The notes beneath the pieces are model-generated. The model was not told where the DNA came from and did no database searches. It worked only from the letters and a program-made list of their open reading frames with translations. DNA of 64,000 bases, from the NCBI RefSeq assembly GCF_000002235.5, contig NW_022145605.1:32921774-32985773 (forward strand). Reading direction: 5' to 3'. The position numbers and the translations under genes are program-made. How positions within the stretch are numbered: the stretch's first letter is position 1; every line of letters starts with the position of its first letter. Positions 23,871-37,862 of the stretch are shown here, one piece after another. Origin of the DNA: Strongylocentrotus purpuratus (lineage: Eukaryota > Echinodermata > Echinoidea > Camarodonta > Strongylocentrotidae).

Positions 23871-25730
23871 AAAGGGGGGGGGGGGGGGTTTAACCCCCAA
23901 ACCCCCCCCCCCCCCTGCGTACGCGCCTGATTGTCAGTAATTTTAAGAATTTCCCGTTATATACAGTGCGTCCCGAAACGAAACCGAGAATTATCGATGT
24001 TTTATCATGACTTAATCACAATTATAATTAATTTTATTAAACGAATCCGTTCCGCTGACTGCCTGCCCTAACAACATACAAAGAAGACAAAAGACGTCAT
24101 GCATACTTCACGATCATCCATGCATAAAGCCTTTTGTCAACTCTGTTTGTTTCTACGGCAGTCAGCTAGTGAAAACAAATTCGTTTAATAAAATTATAAA
24201 TGCAAGCATTACTTTAAACAATCGGAACTTTGTTATTTCTGGCTCATTTTTCCTGATTGAGGTGTCATATGAAAGGTCAGAAAATAAACTTTCTGGAAAT
24301 GTGATTTTCTTTTTCAAATTCAGATACCGTTCGGCAAATGAATTTTTGGTACCCTTTCTTCAAATTGTTTTTTTTATCACTCTAAGGCCTGCGGAAATAT
24401 GCATCATATGAGCTACATCAAATGAAAGAGGAGGATCTAAATCGAGTGTAACAAAAGATACTTGAATGACTAAGTTCTTGTCTTGTTTAAAGCCTTACTG
24501 TATTAGTAGCACTACCACAAAACCCCCTCTAGCTCCATCTCACGTCAGCTGTAGCAGTATGGTCTCGTAACTCGCTGTTTCCTTAGCTGCGCTGTTCGTT
24601 CTCTCACCGATTCCTCTGTCTGTGAAGTGTAAGCAGGGACGTGATAGAGAAGGACTGGAATCAAGCTGCTCTCCTTTGACCCCATGCTCCAAGCCGCCGA
24701 AAAGTTATGCGCTAATCTGCAACTGCTGACCAGGTCGTGAGATAAAAGAGCGCATGAATTTCAGGATTTAGAATTCCTACATCAGAAAATGGTATCGCAA
24801 GTTAACAATGAGATGGCGCTGTGCAATATACAGTACGCTAGGGCAGCACGTTGATTAGTTTCGTATCAATTAAAAAGTAAATTAGTAGAATGCAGGCCAT
24901 ATCGTTTATGATTATTCTGATACTGTCCTGGTTCACTACTGCAGCTCACTTATTAGGCGGAAGAGCTGAAAACGAAGGGATCCTTCTCTTAGATGAAGAT
25001 TTTATGATGGACATTTCAACTGACTTTCCACCTGACATCAAACATGGCATTCGTACCCTCAGTGAAGAGGGAGCCCGTGTACTATGCATGTAAGTCCAAT
25101 TAATTAGTTATTAAGCAAATAATTTCCGTTGGTGAAGGTGATGGGACAAACTATCACTTCCAAGGCGATCTCGATGTAGCTATAGTTTGCCATCGCCTTA
25201 AACCAAAAATTGAAAAGAGACTAAAATTGAAGGAGGGGTGGGGACTGGGAGACATATACAAAGACGGACGGCGGGAGACCAATTACATCCGCGGCTCTAT
25301 AATATATATATATTTTTTTTTTTGGGGGGGGGGGGGGGAGAGGGAGGGGACACATGAGCCCCTAACCCCACCTTAAAACGTTACCGACGGAGGGATTCTA
25401 AGAATAACAAAAAAGAGCTTGATTTTTCTCATTATTATTGATTGTGCCTTCATTAACTCAACAATTCAATTCACCAACCCAAACAAAAAACAAAAATCAA
25501 AATAAAATAATAGTTTGTGGAAATAAAATACTTGATAATGACAGGAAAATGGGATTTGCTGACGTTGCTCACATCATCAAAGATTCCACCTTCGTGCAAG
25601 CACTTCAAATCATGATTTTAACGGTGGATCTGACGTGTAACGACGAGGACCAAGACTGGTGGGAGTGTGAACAGTCGATCAGCACATATGTGGAGGGTAC
25701 TCCAATCAGCCTTGTCTGCAGACCATGTAC

Positions 25731-25804
<74 letters not shown>

Positions 25805-28800
25805 ATAATAAAAACAAAATATACAGTGCGTCCCAGAAATGCTAATCGTGTCTAGTACCACTAACACACAAAAAGTATCACAGCAATAAATGAGAATGTA
25901 ATGAATAAAAATGAATAACTATTGAATTCATACCTAAGCTACAAACTATTCTACATCTAGGGTAAATGTGTTCTGTGCTTATTACAAAGCTTTGGTATTT
26001 TACACTAAATAAAAGATGAAGAATTATATAACAAAACATTTACAAAAAGGCAAGAGCCTTGGTTCTAAGTTATAAACAACTATTCTATTAACATTTGTGA
26101 TATAAGAGTTCTACGAAAGCAAGACACTGATGCTTTCTCCCTTACAGAAAGGGGTAGATCATTCCAATAGCATGTGCCTCTGAATGACATTGAAAATTTA
26201 CCTTGCGTTGTCCTTACTTTAGGCACACTTAACTTCTTACTTTCTCTTTGTCTAGTTTCATAGTTGTGCTCTATGAAACAGCAATACTGAATTAGAGACT
26301 GTGGCAATTTATCATTCAATAATTGATACATAAAAACACAAACAGATAATTTATGGAGTTGATACACATTCAATAATTTTAGCTCCTGGAATATCGGTTG
26401 TGAATGAGTCCTAATTGGACTAAACGTTATAACTCTTAGTGCCATCTTTTGGCTTAATAATAAACACTTCATGTTCATTTCATAATTACTTCCCCAAACC
26501 TCAATTCCGTAGGTCATATGCGGTTGGATTAACGTCTTATACAGTAACAACAAAACACGCCTTGGCACAAACTGTCTTAATCTATATAAAACACCAACCC
26601 TTGTCCTAATAAACTTATTAACCCTTTGGATATGAGGTTTCCACGTCAAGTGTTGATCTATATAAATTCCTACAAATGATGCAACATCAACCTGGGTTAT
26701 TTCAGTCTCTGCTATTAGTAACATTAGTAACGCTGATTCTCCATCAATGAAGTGCCGTAATAAACGGAGTAAAAGCAATATGCTAACAATATTGAACTAG
26801 AGCGAAGAAAGGGTATCAAATAAAGATTTTATCCTCCGGAAAAAGGGGCTCGTATGTTTACTAATAATCGTTACTGTATGAGTTGTATCTATTGTAAATA
26901 TAAATAACAGTTCAGTTTTTATGACTGCGAAGATTTTTGTGAAATCAATAAACCATGTCCAAAGAAACAAACAAACAAGCAAACATATCTAATTTATAAG
27001 ACGGTGCCGGCCGGCCAGTCTATTATTCTTAACCGAAATTAGGTTAATTGGTACCTGGTAAAAAGAAGTTCACTGAATACATGAATGCCTTATAAGGTAC
27101 TTAATCTGGGTAGTGATAGTATTCAGCCGTTTAAGGGGCGCTTTATTAATGAAAATTTTGTTGCAACTATTCTTATCATTTTATTATTATTATTATAATT
27201 ATATTCGTAGTCATGGTTATTGCTATTATTATTATCGTCATCATAATTACTATTATTATTAATTGAATGAACAATTTTTTTTAACATTAGAATCATCGAT
27301 GTTATTTTTAGTTAATTTGTGATGTAATATTGTTTTGTTGTTTTAAATTGTACAAACAAATTATTTTCTAACCATAAAACCACCAAATATTGAGCAAAAT
27401 CAAGACGTAACTTAATCTTATAAAATTTCTTTGGAATTTTGATTTTATTTTTAAAATGAACTTGCCAGATTACTCAATCGCATCTGATACGTCTTTTGAC
27501 CACTGGACAATGGAGAGGGTCCTGGACCCCATTCCTATCGAAAGCCACACCGAATCTTCCATCTGGGACCCGGCTTATTTCTCCACCACCACAACTACGA
27601 TCGGGCCCCCTTCAAGCACTTTGCGTCGCAAAGTTAAAAGGAGAAGTTCATCGACCACGCCCAGAACCTGCACAATTCACGGGAGTTATCAATCCTTAGA
27701 CTCGGATGACATCAAACTGTTGAATTGTGACGTCATCCAGAATGAGCGAGGTAAGCTGCTGCTACGATCAACACATTAAGGTCTAAAAAAAAAACTGTTG
27801 TATTTCCCTTGCGACCGACCCCCAAATCTTAAAATCTACGGTCAGCTTTTTTTTTTTTTTTTAAGTTTAAAAAAAAAAGAAAAGAAAAATAAAGCATTCG
27901 AATATTGGGAAATATCAGCCATAAGAAGAACCCCCCTCCCAACAAAAGAAGAAGATTTCCGACCGACCGACCCATGTTTTGGCACCTAAAGGGCATTAAA
28001 TACCTCACTTTAGAAATCCAGCAATCTGATTGTCGAAATTGGAGTCGTGATTTTAACCACTCCCGTAAAATGCCAAAAGTGGTCAATAATCTTTTGAAAA
28101 GTGTCCTACGGCTTTTTTCAAACGACTATTGACCGGTTTTGGCATTTTACGTATATGTGTGCAATCTCAATGGGAAGGATTTTAGCACACAAACTTGACT
28201 GGTGCGCGATCAGACACCCTAAAGACTAGGTCTCGATAGCGTAAACAAACTTGATAAGGGTGATTGGTAAGTCGCACATGAATTCTATGACCCTTTTCGG
28301 TATATGAAAGTTATAACGACTGCTTTGATATTCGAGGTATAGTTGTTTTTATAGGATCTCGACGAGGTTACACGATCGTGCTATCACCCCTCGGCATGCC
28401 TCGCGGCGATAGCACGATCATGTAACCTCCCCTTGAGCGTATAAAAACAACTATATGTCTCATACCAACATCTTTTATTTTTTTAGGCCTAATGATCTGG
28501 AGACATTATTCATGTAGCTGCTCGCCGCTCAATTTCCTTCAGGAAAATGCTAACTGTTTAGGACGTTCCGCAATAATTATTGTGCACACGTTATGCTATG
28601 GTCACAAATCAGAGCAGCGACCGACCGATTAGTAGCCTGCTCGGTCGCCGCCGGAATTTAGGCATCGCCCAACGATTTGTTGGAGAAGTCGAGCAGGCTG
28701 TAGAGCCCCAGCGATGCCTGGGCGGTGCCCGGTCGATTTTAGGTCAAAACTGGGCGAAATCGGAGAGCTTCTTCGAGCGGCGTGCCGGCAGGGACCGACC

Positions 28801-31800
28801 GATGACCCACCGATACCCGAGCGTTGGTCCAGCGTTGGTCCAGCGCGCTCGACGAACGAGTAACGAGTGAAGACGCACAACTAGCGAACGAAAACGCATT
28901 GGCCAAAATTGCAAATTTCCAATGCGCTGGCCGTGCGTCCTCCATGCGTCCCCTCTGTGTGACCGGGCCTTAAAGCCCAAGTCCACTCCAAAAATAACTT
29001 ACTTTCAATAGAACCAGAGAAATCAGAAAAACCAATCAAAACAAGTTTGAGCAAAATCGGATAACTAATAAAAAAGTTATGAACTTTTAATGACATGAAA
29101 AACTTTGAAAATCACTACACAAATTGGCAACTCACTCATGAATCTGTGACGTATGGTCCTCACTATCCACTAATTATTTTCTTTATATTAAAGGTAAAGA
29201 CCAGTTATGGTCATGCGATTGCATTGCGAAAGAAACGTTGTGGAATCGATCAGAAAAGGTTGATCATCTAGCATCTAGCATCTGCAAGGTTCTGGAATCA
29301 TCAAAATGATAAGAAATTTGGCCCATTCTTCGTAAAGTTACAAGCACTATACACAGAAAGATGTATATGGGACTACCCTATATCTCTCAAGACCATGAGA
29401 GAAACACATTTACCAAATATATGAATTAGTAGGCGGTTTCCCGGCAAATTTTTTATCATCATGTATTAGTCAAAACATATTCTTTCACATGATTGGTAAT
29501 GAGAGCTTCCATTTCATTCTTTGAAATTGGGGCGTTTCCAATACTGGTCTTTACCTTTAATCATATAAATTTCCTATTTTCACCCTTAGAATCTTATTTC
29601 TTCACACCAGCATCCAAGTTAGATTGTTAATAATATTCTTCTGTGTGGATGCACAAATAAAGAGTAATTTATGTCCAGTTAAATCATGAAAAAATAAATT
29701 TTGATAAACTATTTATATAAAAATCAATTATTATGAAATACAATATTCAGACAATAGTATCAATTCTTCAAAATTCATAAAAGTTTTTGGGAAATGTCAT
29801 GCACGCAATATGATACAAATCATATAACCAGGGCAAAGACATGGGGAAATCAAGTTTTGGGGGATAAAAAGGGAAATTAATGGGATTAGACTATATAAAG
29901 CAATTGATAAGTTGTGAGGACATGACGTCACAAACTGATATCCATCTTGGCAATTTGTATTGTGAATCTCATTGTTCCATAGTTTTACATACTTTTTCAA
30001 AAATTCATAACTTTCTTATTAGTTATCCGATTTTGCTCAAACTTTTCTTGATGGGTTTGTCTGATTTTTCTGCTTTTAATGGAAGTAAGTTATTTTTCGA
30101 GTGGACTTATCCTTTAACGTCGGTCATCTACGGTCTATTTATTAACACTCTGTATACTTTTCGTTGAGATATGACGCGGTAAACTGCAGCAAAAAAACAA
30201 ACAAAGGCCGACGCGTTTAGAACAAAGGTCCTGCGCATTTTCACCGAGATGCGTGATAAGATACAGAAATGTGAAGCGTATTTCACTTAACGTCATCATT
30301 ATAAACAAATTTCTAAGAAAGTTCGTTGTTTGTAACTTCATACCATTTGTGTTAATCTCTTTAAGTAAATTAATGTCCATCTTTATTGTAGGACCTACCA
30401 TCTATACCTTTTTGTAATACCCCGCTCACACAGCTCTGCGACCTTACGAAGACTATCCTCGATCTAAACAATTTATACCCCGTTCACACATAGACGCCGC
30501 TTCTACTACGATGAAAAAAGTGGCCGAGAGTGTGGCCAATGTGGGATGTGGGAGAGTCTACATAAGCGTGGTATGGTTGGGTGCGACCTAGGTGTCACAC
30601 CCCGACCAAACCACGCTCATGGAGCGAGAGGTGGCCAACAAAAAGCGGAGCAAAGTCTTATTAAGAACGTTGTGAAAACGCTATTATCGTACAAGCAGCG
30701 TGGTAGAATCGTCGTGAGATATCTGGGGTCGTAATAAATAGAGGGAACCGTCGGCAACTATTTCGAGCAATAGGACCTTTCATCTAAGTTGGGAAAGAAC
30801 AGAAGAAATTCTTGATTATCCCCGGTTTATGTAGACATCGCCACAAATCGCACTACAAGCGTACCAAAAGCGTAATATGGTCATCACCAGCGTAACGACA
30901 ACGTCCTACAGTCTTCTAGGTCTGTTCAACAACGTAGTATGGTCCTCTACGTCGTAGCGGCAACGTAGTAGGAACGACCTCTTGGTCGGCATTGATCTAA
31001 GAGTAATCGTAGTCACCGCGAGCCAGAAGCGCTTTTGACGGCACGGTCTTCGTAATGTCGCAGAGCTGTGTGAACGGGGTATTATCGCCGTCAAAATCCA
31101 GGAATATGACAATTTAAAGACCAATCCCGACCAAGCGGTCGTTTCTACTACGTGCCGCTACGAAGTACAATACCATGATACGTTGTAATATATACCTAGA
31201 AGACCGTAGGACGATGTCGCTACGCTGGTGCTGACCCTATTACGCTTTCTTAAGTTCTCTCTAAACTTCGGAGATGAACGGACCTGATGCCTGTCAGAAT
31301 TTTTTTTTAACGACTTCTATACGATAATAGCGTTCCCGCTACGTTCTTAATAAGACTTTGCCCCGCTTTTTTGATGTCCACGACTCAGCCACGATTATTT
31401 TGCACACGTTCAAAATAAGCATGGAGAGAGCGTTCAGCTTCTCGACCTAGGAGATCCCACCCCGACCAAAGCACGCTCATGGAGATCCTCCCACGTTTGG
31501 CCCACGATTGGCAACGCTCTTTGCCACTTTTCTATCGTAGTAGAAGCGGCGTCCATGTGTAAACGAGGTATTATGCAAGTCGTTACAATCTCCTTGCGAA
31601 TTTCTATCTCACCCGGCCCCCCACTCAGTGTTATTTAGGGTACGCATATGCTCGTTCCCTCTTTTTGAAAGCACCCCCTATCTGAGGACTGCCAACATTT
31701 CCAACCCCCCTTTCGCGGGCTTTTCGCGGGCTCTTCCTGCCTTGGAGACCCCCCTAAATCAGGAAAAATGCTCAATGTACCCCCCTAAATTCTGAATAAC

Positions 31801-34800
31801 TTCTCAGGAGTCCAAAGAGATGAGAGAAAAAAAGGAAAAAACACCCCCTTTTTAAAGAAATCTCCGGGTGAAAAGTCAAATACAACCCTTTTTTTACAAT
31901 TCTCGGGCCGGACTTTGTCGCACGAAAAGCACCCCTTTACCGGATATTTTGGCAACACGCATGCGGTCATTCCGACCCCTGAGTGGGGGGGGGGGGGCGG
32001 GCTATCTCACAGGAAGTTTATTGTTTATCGTACTGTCATCACCTCTGTACTTTATTTAAAGCGCACCAGTCACGTGCGTATAGTTAGGATATATTCTAAA
32101 GAACTTCCTCTGGCAATCTATGGGCCAACGGATAACGAGAATAAAGAAAACGGCGGGAACGGAAACCAAGTCGAATGTGGGTTACGTCTGGGCCCTATTG
32201 TATGCGTACATACAAGCCGCTTTTATTGACAGTGTATTTAGACGTGGAAACATTTTTACAGAAGAAATACTCGAAGCTTATATTTTGAATATAGTATTAA
32301 GATATGGAACTGTTCTAACGTACTAAACATATTAGAACTAAACATATTATTGGTACAGATTAATATAATTTAAAAAAAAATTTCTATATGTTTATAGAAA
32401 CTTAGAGGATTTTTTTTGGGTAATATTCTACGTTAAAAGAAATTTAAACCAGCATCTTATATCTACATATCATTGATTCTTGTTTTCATATTATACAGCA
32501 TTACCTATAACTATTTACAAACTTATAATTTTGTAAAGATTATTTACATTTATATTACCTGCCATGAATGATGTCCCTGTCATGTTCTTTCATGTATGTT
32601 TCTTTTTTAAAGTTTTGTTTGTATATGTAAATCTCTTAATTACTGTTCGGGGAACTATGCCTCATCAAGGCTATTTTGCCTTATTGTTTAGTTTCCTATT
32701 TTCATTTTCTTATATATTGCAAATACTTATCATTGTATATATCTTTGTATTGTTTTTATCGAAGATGGAAATAAATAAAACGAATTGAATTGAATTGAAT
32801 ATAATTAATTATATCCTGCATCAAAAATTTGTTGGCTTTTGATTGGTTGAGAGCTCATCACATGACCAGAAATATTTGACCTCTTTTCATAAAGTACTAT
32901 ATGAGAGTACTATTTTGGTTTACTATTTGGGAGTTGAATCAAATTTTTTTTCAAATCTTAATTTGATGAAAACAAAAAATTCTAAATCTTTTTAGATAAA
33001 AATTGACTTTTTTTTTTTCTAATTTTTTTTCCCCCAATTTTTTTTTTTTTTAAATTTTTTTAAAATAATTTTTTGAAGCAGGATATAAAACAAATATACC
33101 ATGCCTTCTATTCGAGGTACTGGTTAAACTATGGGCCTCAGTGACCCCAAAAGTGCCATTTGCTTCGGGGCTGCGCCCCTCAGCAAATAGTACTATTGGA
33201 GTCACCTCTTGCGCATAGCTTTAACCAGAACCTCTCAAGGCAGTGAATATTTGTATACCATCTCTATCATATGTCTATACATCTCTTTACAGGGCCAGTT
33301 GGTGATGCTATTTTGGGCGCCTCTGCAGCAAGTGTTTTCCTCACGTTCCCTGGGTTGGGTCCAATTAACAGGGATGCTGGTCATATGTTCTGCGCTGAGG
33401 ACATGTGTCCTGAGGGCTTTGCCCTGGCCTATTGGTTCACCTTACCTCCTTGTACCAAGCCAGCTGTTACCATGATAATACAAAATGGCGCCCGGTCATG
33501 TTTCAAGATGGCAAGTAACTCGGTGTACCCGATCATAGCTCAGTTGCAGACATAGACCTTTGCCAGTCGCTGTGCATAACAGTGTCTGCACAGTGAGACT
33601 ACAGTAGGCTCTGTACGTAATTACATCTTGTTTGACACGGCCAGAAACCGATTGCTCAAAGCTTAAATAATTGTGGTAAATTGTCAAATTAGAGCCTTGC
33701 TTGCAGACTAATGGTTGACGTTTGTGAGCCGATTGCTTGATTGGCGAGTGTGTATGTTGGGTTTTTACAGACGTGTACCAATCAGATATGATTATTTACG
33801 TCTGGGGACCGACCTTTAAACGTCACAATCCGAAAGACGTGACTCAGTTTCGAACCTGCGTCCTCGGCGGAATCATTTTTTTTTTTTTTTTTTTTTTGGG
33901 GGGGGGGGGGGGTACAGCTCCTTTTATAGAAGTCACTTTATTGAATAATTACGAAAACTCATGATTTGGATCCCCTTTCCACTCCTTGGGCCAAATGTCT
34001 GTACTTTTGCACTAGATTCCTGTATGTTCTCGACGGACAAATTTGAACTCCATTTCGTTTCCCAATTTAATAGAGCTCTATTTTGTTGACCAAACATCTG
34101 ACATCCAAGTCAAAATTCTTTTCGCAAACAGACTGCATTGCCAGTCGTTGAATATAAAATATGCAAAGTCTTGAAAACGTGCTTAAACCCTGTTTGTTCA
34201 TAGGGTAAATTTGACTAAAAACAAAACAGAAACAACAAAAACAACTAACCAATTAAAACAATGTTTTGTAATTCCATTCGAATACGAACCTGACTGTTGA
34301 GCTTTTTTAATCATATAGCTTTTGAAGTATCAATAAATATAAATGTCCAATTACGTTCTGTCGATTTTGATTGAACTATATTCAGCGAGACCGACATTGA
34401 CAAAATCTTCCCTACACCGGCAGCTCACTACACCGCCAATAACAAAGAAAGACACAGGAAACATAAAAAGAGTATGTCTTGAAATGTCTACAGGATCGAC
34501 GCTCCTGGAGACCGACAACCCACGGGCCATCAAAAACAAAGACGTATACACTTCTTTTTTCCTTTGCTGCCGGTCACGTTGGATTCGGTCAAGTGGACCC
34601 TCTGAAAAGTACCTAGGAGGCCCACGAGACCGCCATTGTCAGTATAGTGGGCTGTCGTTCTAGTGAGCTATTAATACAGTTGTCAGATGGGATACGAGAA
34701 CGAAATTAACGGTCTTGTGGGTTTCCAGTCCGTTGGCTGTAGCCGTATCAAAAGCACAGTGAGACTACAAAAGCCAGCCACCATCATTTAAAAAAAAATA

Positions 34801-36839
34801 TTTACATAAACTGACCAATTTTAATTATGTGCCTATGGGCTATCATTACCAGTTCTCTTTTCTACTATGCCTGCAGGAGGCTGTTTCACGAATTCGTTTG
34901 AAGGCAGACAAGGACAATGACGACGGACAGATCACGATGTCGACTTTGGATTGCCCATTGCCTAGGGACTCCAGACCCACCTGTCTTTCGGAGCCGCTCT
35001 ATGCTAGATCCTTTACATCGACGCCCTTCGAGACAGAGACGGATCCAGAGAATGGATGTAGAAACCTCATCTGGAACCACGTCACTCTTAACATCCGTCG
35101 ATCAGGTAGACCACAAAGCTTCATTATCTGAAATACTGTTTACACAAACAGTACTGTTAACTCTATAAAATATGGAATTTAAAGGGCTGAATTGATCATT
35201 TGTTGTTCCCCAAATTAACAACAATGATATCATTTCTATCGCTTAATTGTTGTAATAAAATTAAATGTCTTTCTCAAAAATAAAGATCAGTAAGCACTTG
35301 TTAAAAAGTTTAACAAATTATGCCATCAACAAAAATGATTTTGAACCTCTTAACATCTTGCCGATTTAAAGCACCATAAAGCTTATTTCCCTTATTTTTG
35401 TTCAAATTCTGTAATCAAACGCAGTATGGTCGTGCAGCAAAAATGGTCACAGTTTGTGTATAATTTGTTGCCCTTTAAAACTCATACATCTGGGCCCCGT
35501 CTAATCAAGAGTTGCGATTGATGTATATATGTACGTATGTACATAGTCGTGATTGAAATCAATCGCAAATAAGTTGCGATTAATATCCACTCTTTATGAG
35601 ACGGGGCCCTGTTATATTTTTTTAGGATTCTGAATCAAAATTTATTTGGGCAAAACAAATTGTGGAATGATTGTCTCGAAAGGATTAGAGTGGTCACAAT
35701 GTAGTTTTTACATTTTCTCAGAGCAGGTCAAGGTCCCGCTTTCCTTGCCAATGTACGTATTTTGTCGGTCCTTATGAAAAAACACCAAAAAAACCCACAC
35801 GTTTAGATGGGTAGCAAGAAAGAAGACTGTGAATAAAAAATAATTCCTATATACGTTCATCTAATTCAATTGTGTTAAAAGTGAAGTCTACCTATTAAAT
35901 TGGTTTTATTGTAAGCAGAAAAATGAAGGAACATATCAGTGAAAGTTTGAGCTAATTCTAATTAGAAATAAGAAATTTAAGAATGTTTGAAGTTGCAATC
36001 AATTAAACACAAATTGGCATCTCTATGACCTATCTTGCGAGGTACCCTTGCACTAGCTGTGTACTAACAGAAATCAGAAATTTCCCGTAAGTGAATTGTC
36101 AATCATACATGTACCCTAAATATAATTATTACAAATTTGTTTCTATTCAACCCATGTACGGAAAAAATCTATTCCGTCATAAATAATGAAGAAAATGAAA
36201 GTTTATGAATATTAATATGTACATTGCAAATTCGAGAGAAGCTCGCAAAATACGTCACAGTGTTGCCAATTTGTGTTTGATTGAACTACAAACATTCATA
36301 ACTTTCTTATTATTCATCTGAGTTTGCTCTAATTTTCACTGACCTGTTCTTCTCATACTTTTGCTTTTTTTAAACCAAGATTATATCAGGGTCGACTTCC
36401 GCCTTAAAAAAATAAAAAGAGCAAAATCCAATCCAATCCAAAAGATATTTGATATAGCGCCTTTTCCTTGCTAAATAAATGTGTTTACCGAAAGATATGA
36501 TTGAACATAATGGTAGCCTTCTAATAGTTTGTGATATGTGGTTATTCTAATTCGAATCAACATTGGTATTTTTTCTTTTGTAATGAAAGGTTATGTTTAT
36601 GTTTATCAATATCATTGCTATGATTATAATTACCATCACTATAATTAGTATCACTATATCATTAGCTTTAGTATCATTAGTATAGGCATTATTATAATCA
36701 TCTTTATCATAACGATGACTGTTATTAGCACTATAACTATCATCATCATCATCATGAGTATTATCATCTCTATATCTATAATCATCTCTATCATTATCAA
36801 TATCATAATCACTATTATCATTTTGATGATTATCATCAA

Positions 36840-36870
<31 letters not shown>

Positions 36871-37830
36871 ATCATCATCATCAGTATCATCATCTTCACT
36901 ATAATCGTTATCAATATAATCGTTATTGTTATTATGATAATTGTCATTATCATTATCATTATCCGTTACCTCTCTCTCAATCAATTCAGAGTCTACATTT
37001 ACCTGTGAGTTGTACATCAATGGGGAGTCGGAGCAATTCAACTGCCAGCCCCTCGAGAGGTGTCTGTCCTCGGTGAAACATGGTCTTACCCTGGCTTCGC
37101 AACTAGGACCTGACACCGGTCTGGATGAGGTGGGACTGTGGAGACGGCCGCTGGACCAAAGCGAGGTGATATCACTGTATCAGCAACCCACCGATCTCCC
37201 GGCAAACTTCACGAAGATCCCGCTATGGGTCGTACCGTTAAAAGGTGAGTGGTTCAATAATGAACATGAAAAATGATGATAGACCTACAAATGCTAACAA
37301 AAATGATGATGATTATGACGATAATGATAATAATGATAATGATAGCATAATAATGAACCTACTAATACTTCTACTACTACTTCTACTACTAATTCTATGA
37401 GTACTGCTACTACTACTACCAAAATTAATAATAGCGATAATAATGATATTCAAGATAGCAAAATCATAAATCAGATGATGTTTGAAGGTTTGCATGGTGG
37501 TATGAATAATCGCGGTAGAGGTTTACGGTACACCATGTGTAAAGTCCTAGAAGGACTAAGGAAAGTGGATAGAAAATAGAAGTGAAATAGAAAGGCGAGA
37601 AAGTGGAGGTTGGAAGGAAGAGTATCTTTCGGAAGTGAGTATAGTCCTGAAAAGGACTGTAAACCAGAAAGTTGTAGATAGGATGAGAGGTTTGAGTAGA
37701 AGACTGGATTGAGTTGGAGAGTTGAGTAGAGTTGCAGAGCAGGAGCAGGAGAGTAGACTCGACGTTTCGGACAGGTTGACTGTCCGTCTTCAGGAGTGAG
37801 TGTACTCAGTAGTACTAGTAGTAATGTAGT

Positions 37831-37862
<32 letters not shown>

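Noticed and set aside
26797-26982. Upstream extension of the LINE frame
   Set aside because: The predicted residues do not resemble reverse transcriptase. It is probably flanking DNA past the truncation point.
28580-28986. Overlapping GC-rich open frames on both strands as a gene
   Set aside because: No splice context or domain, they overlap in several frames at once, and the block ends in transposon-like termini.
36547-37116. Asp/Asn-rich minus-strand frame of 189 codons
   Set aside because: It reads through the ATC/ATT microsatellite and runs antisense to the real LamG exon at 36990-37244.
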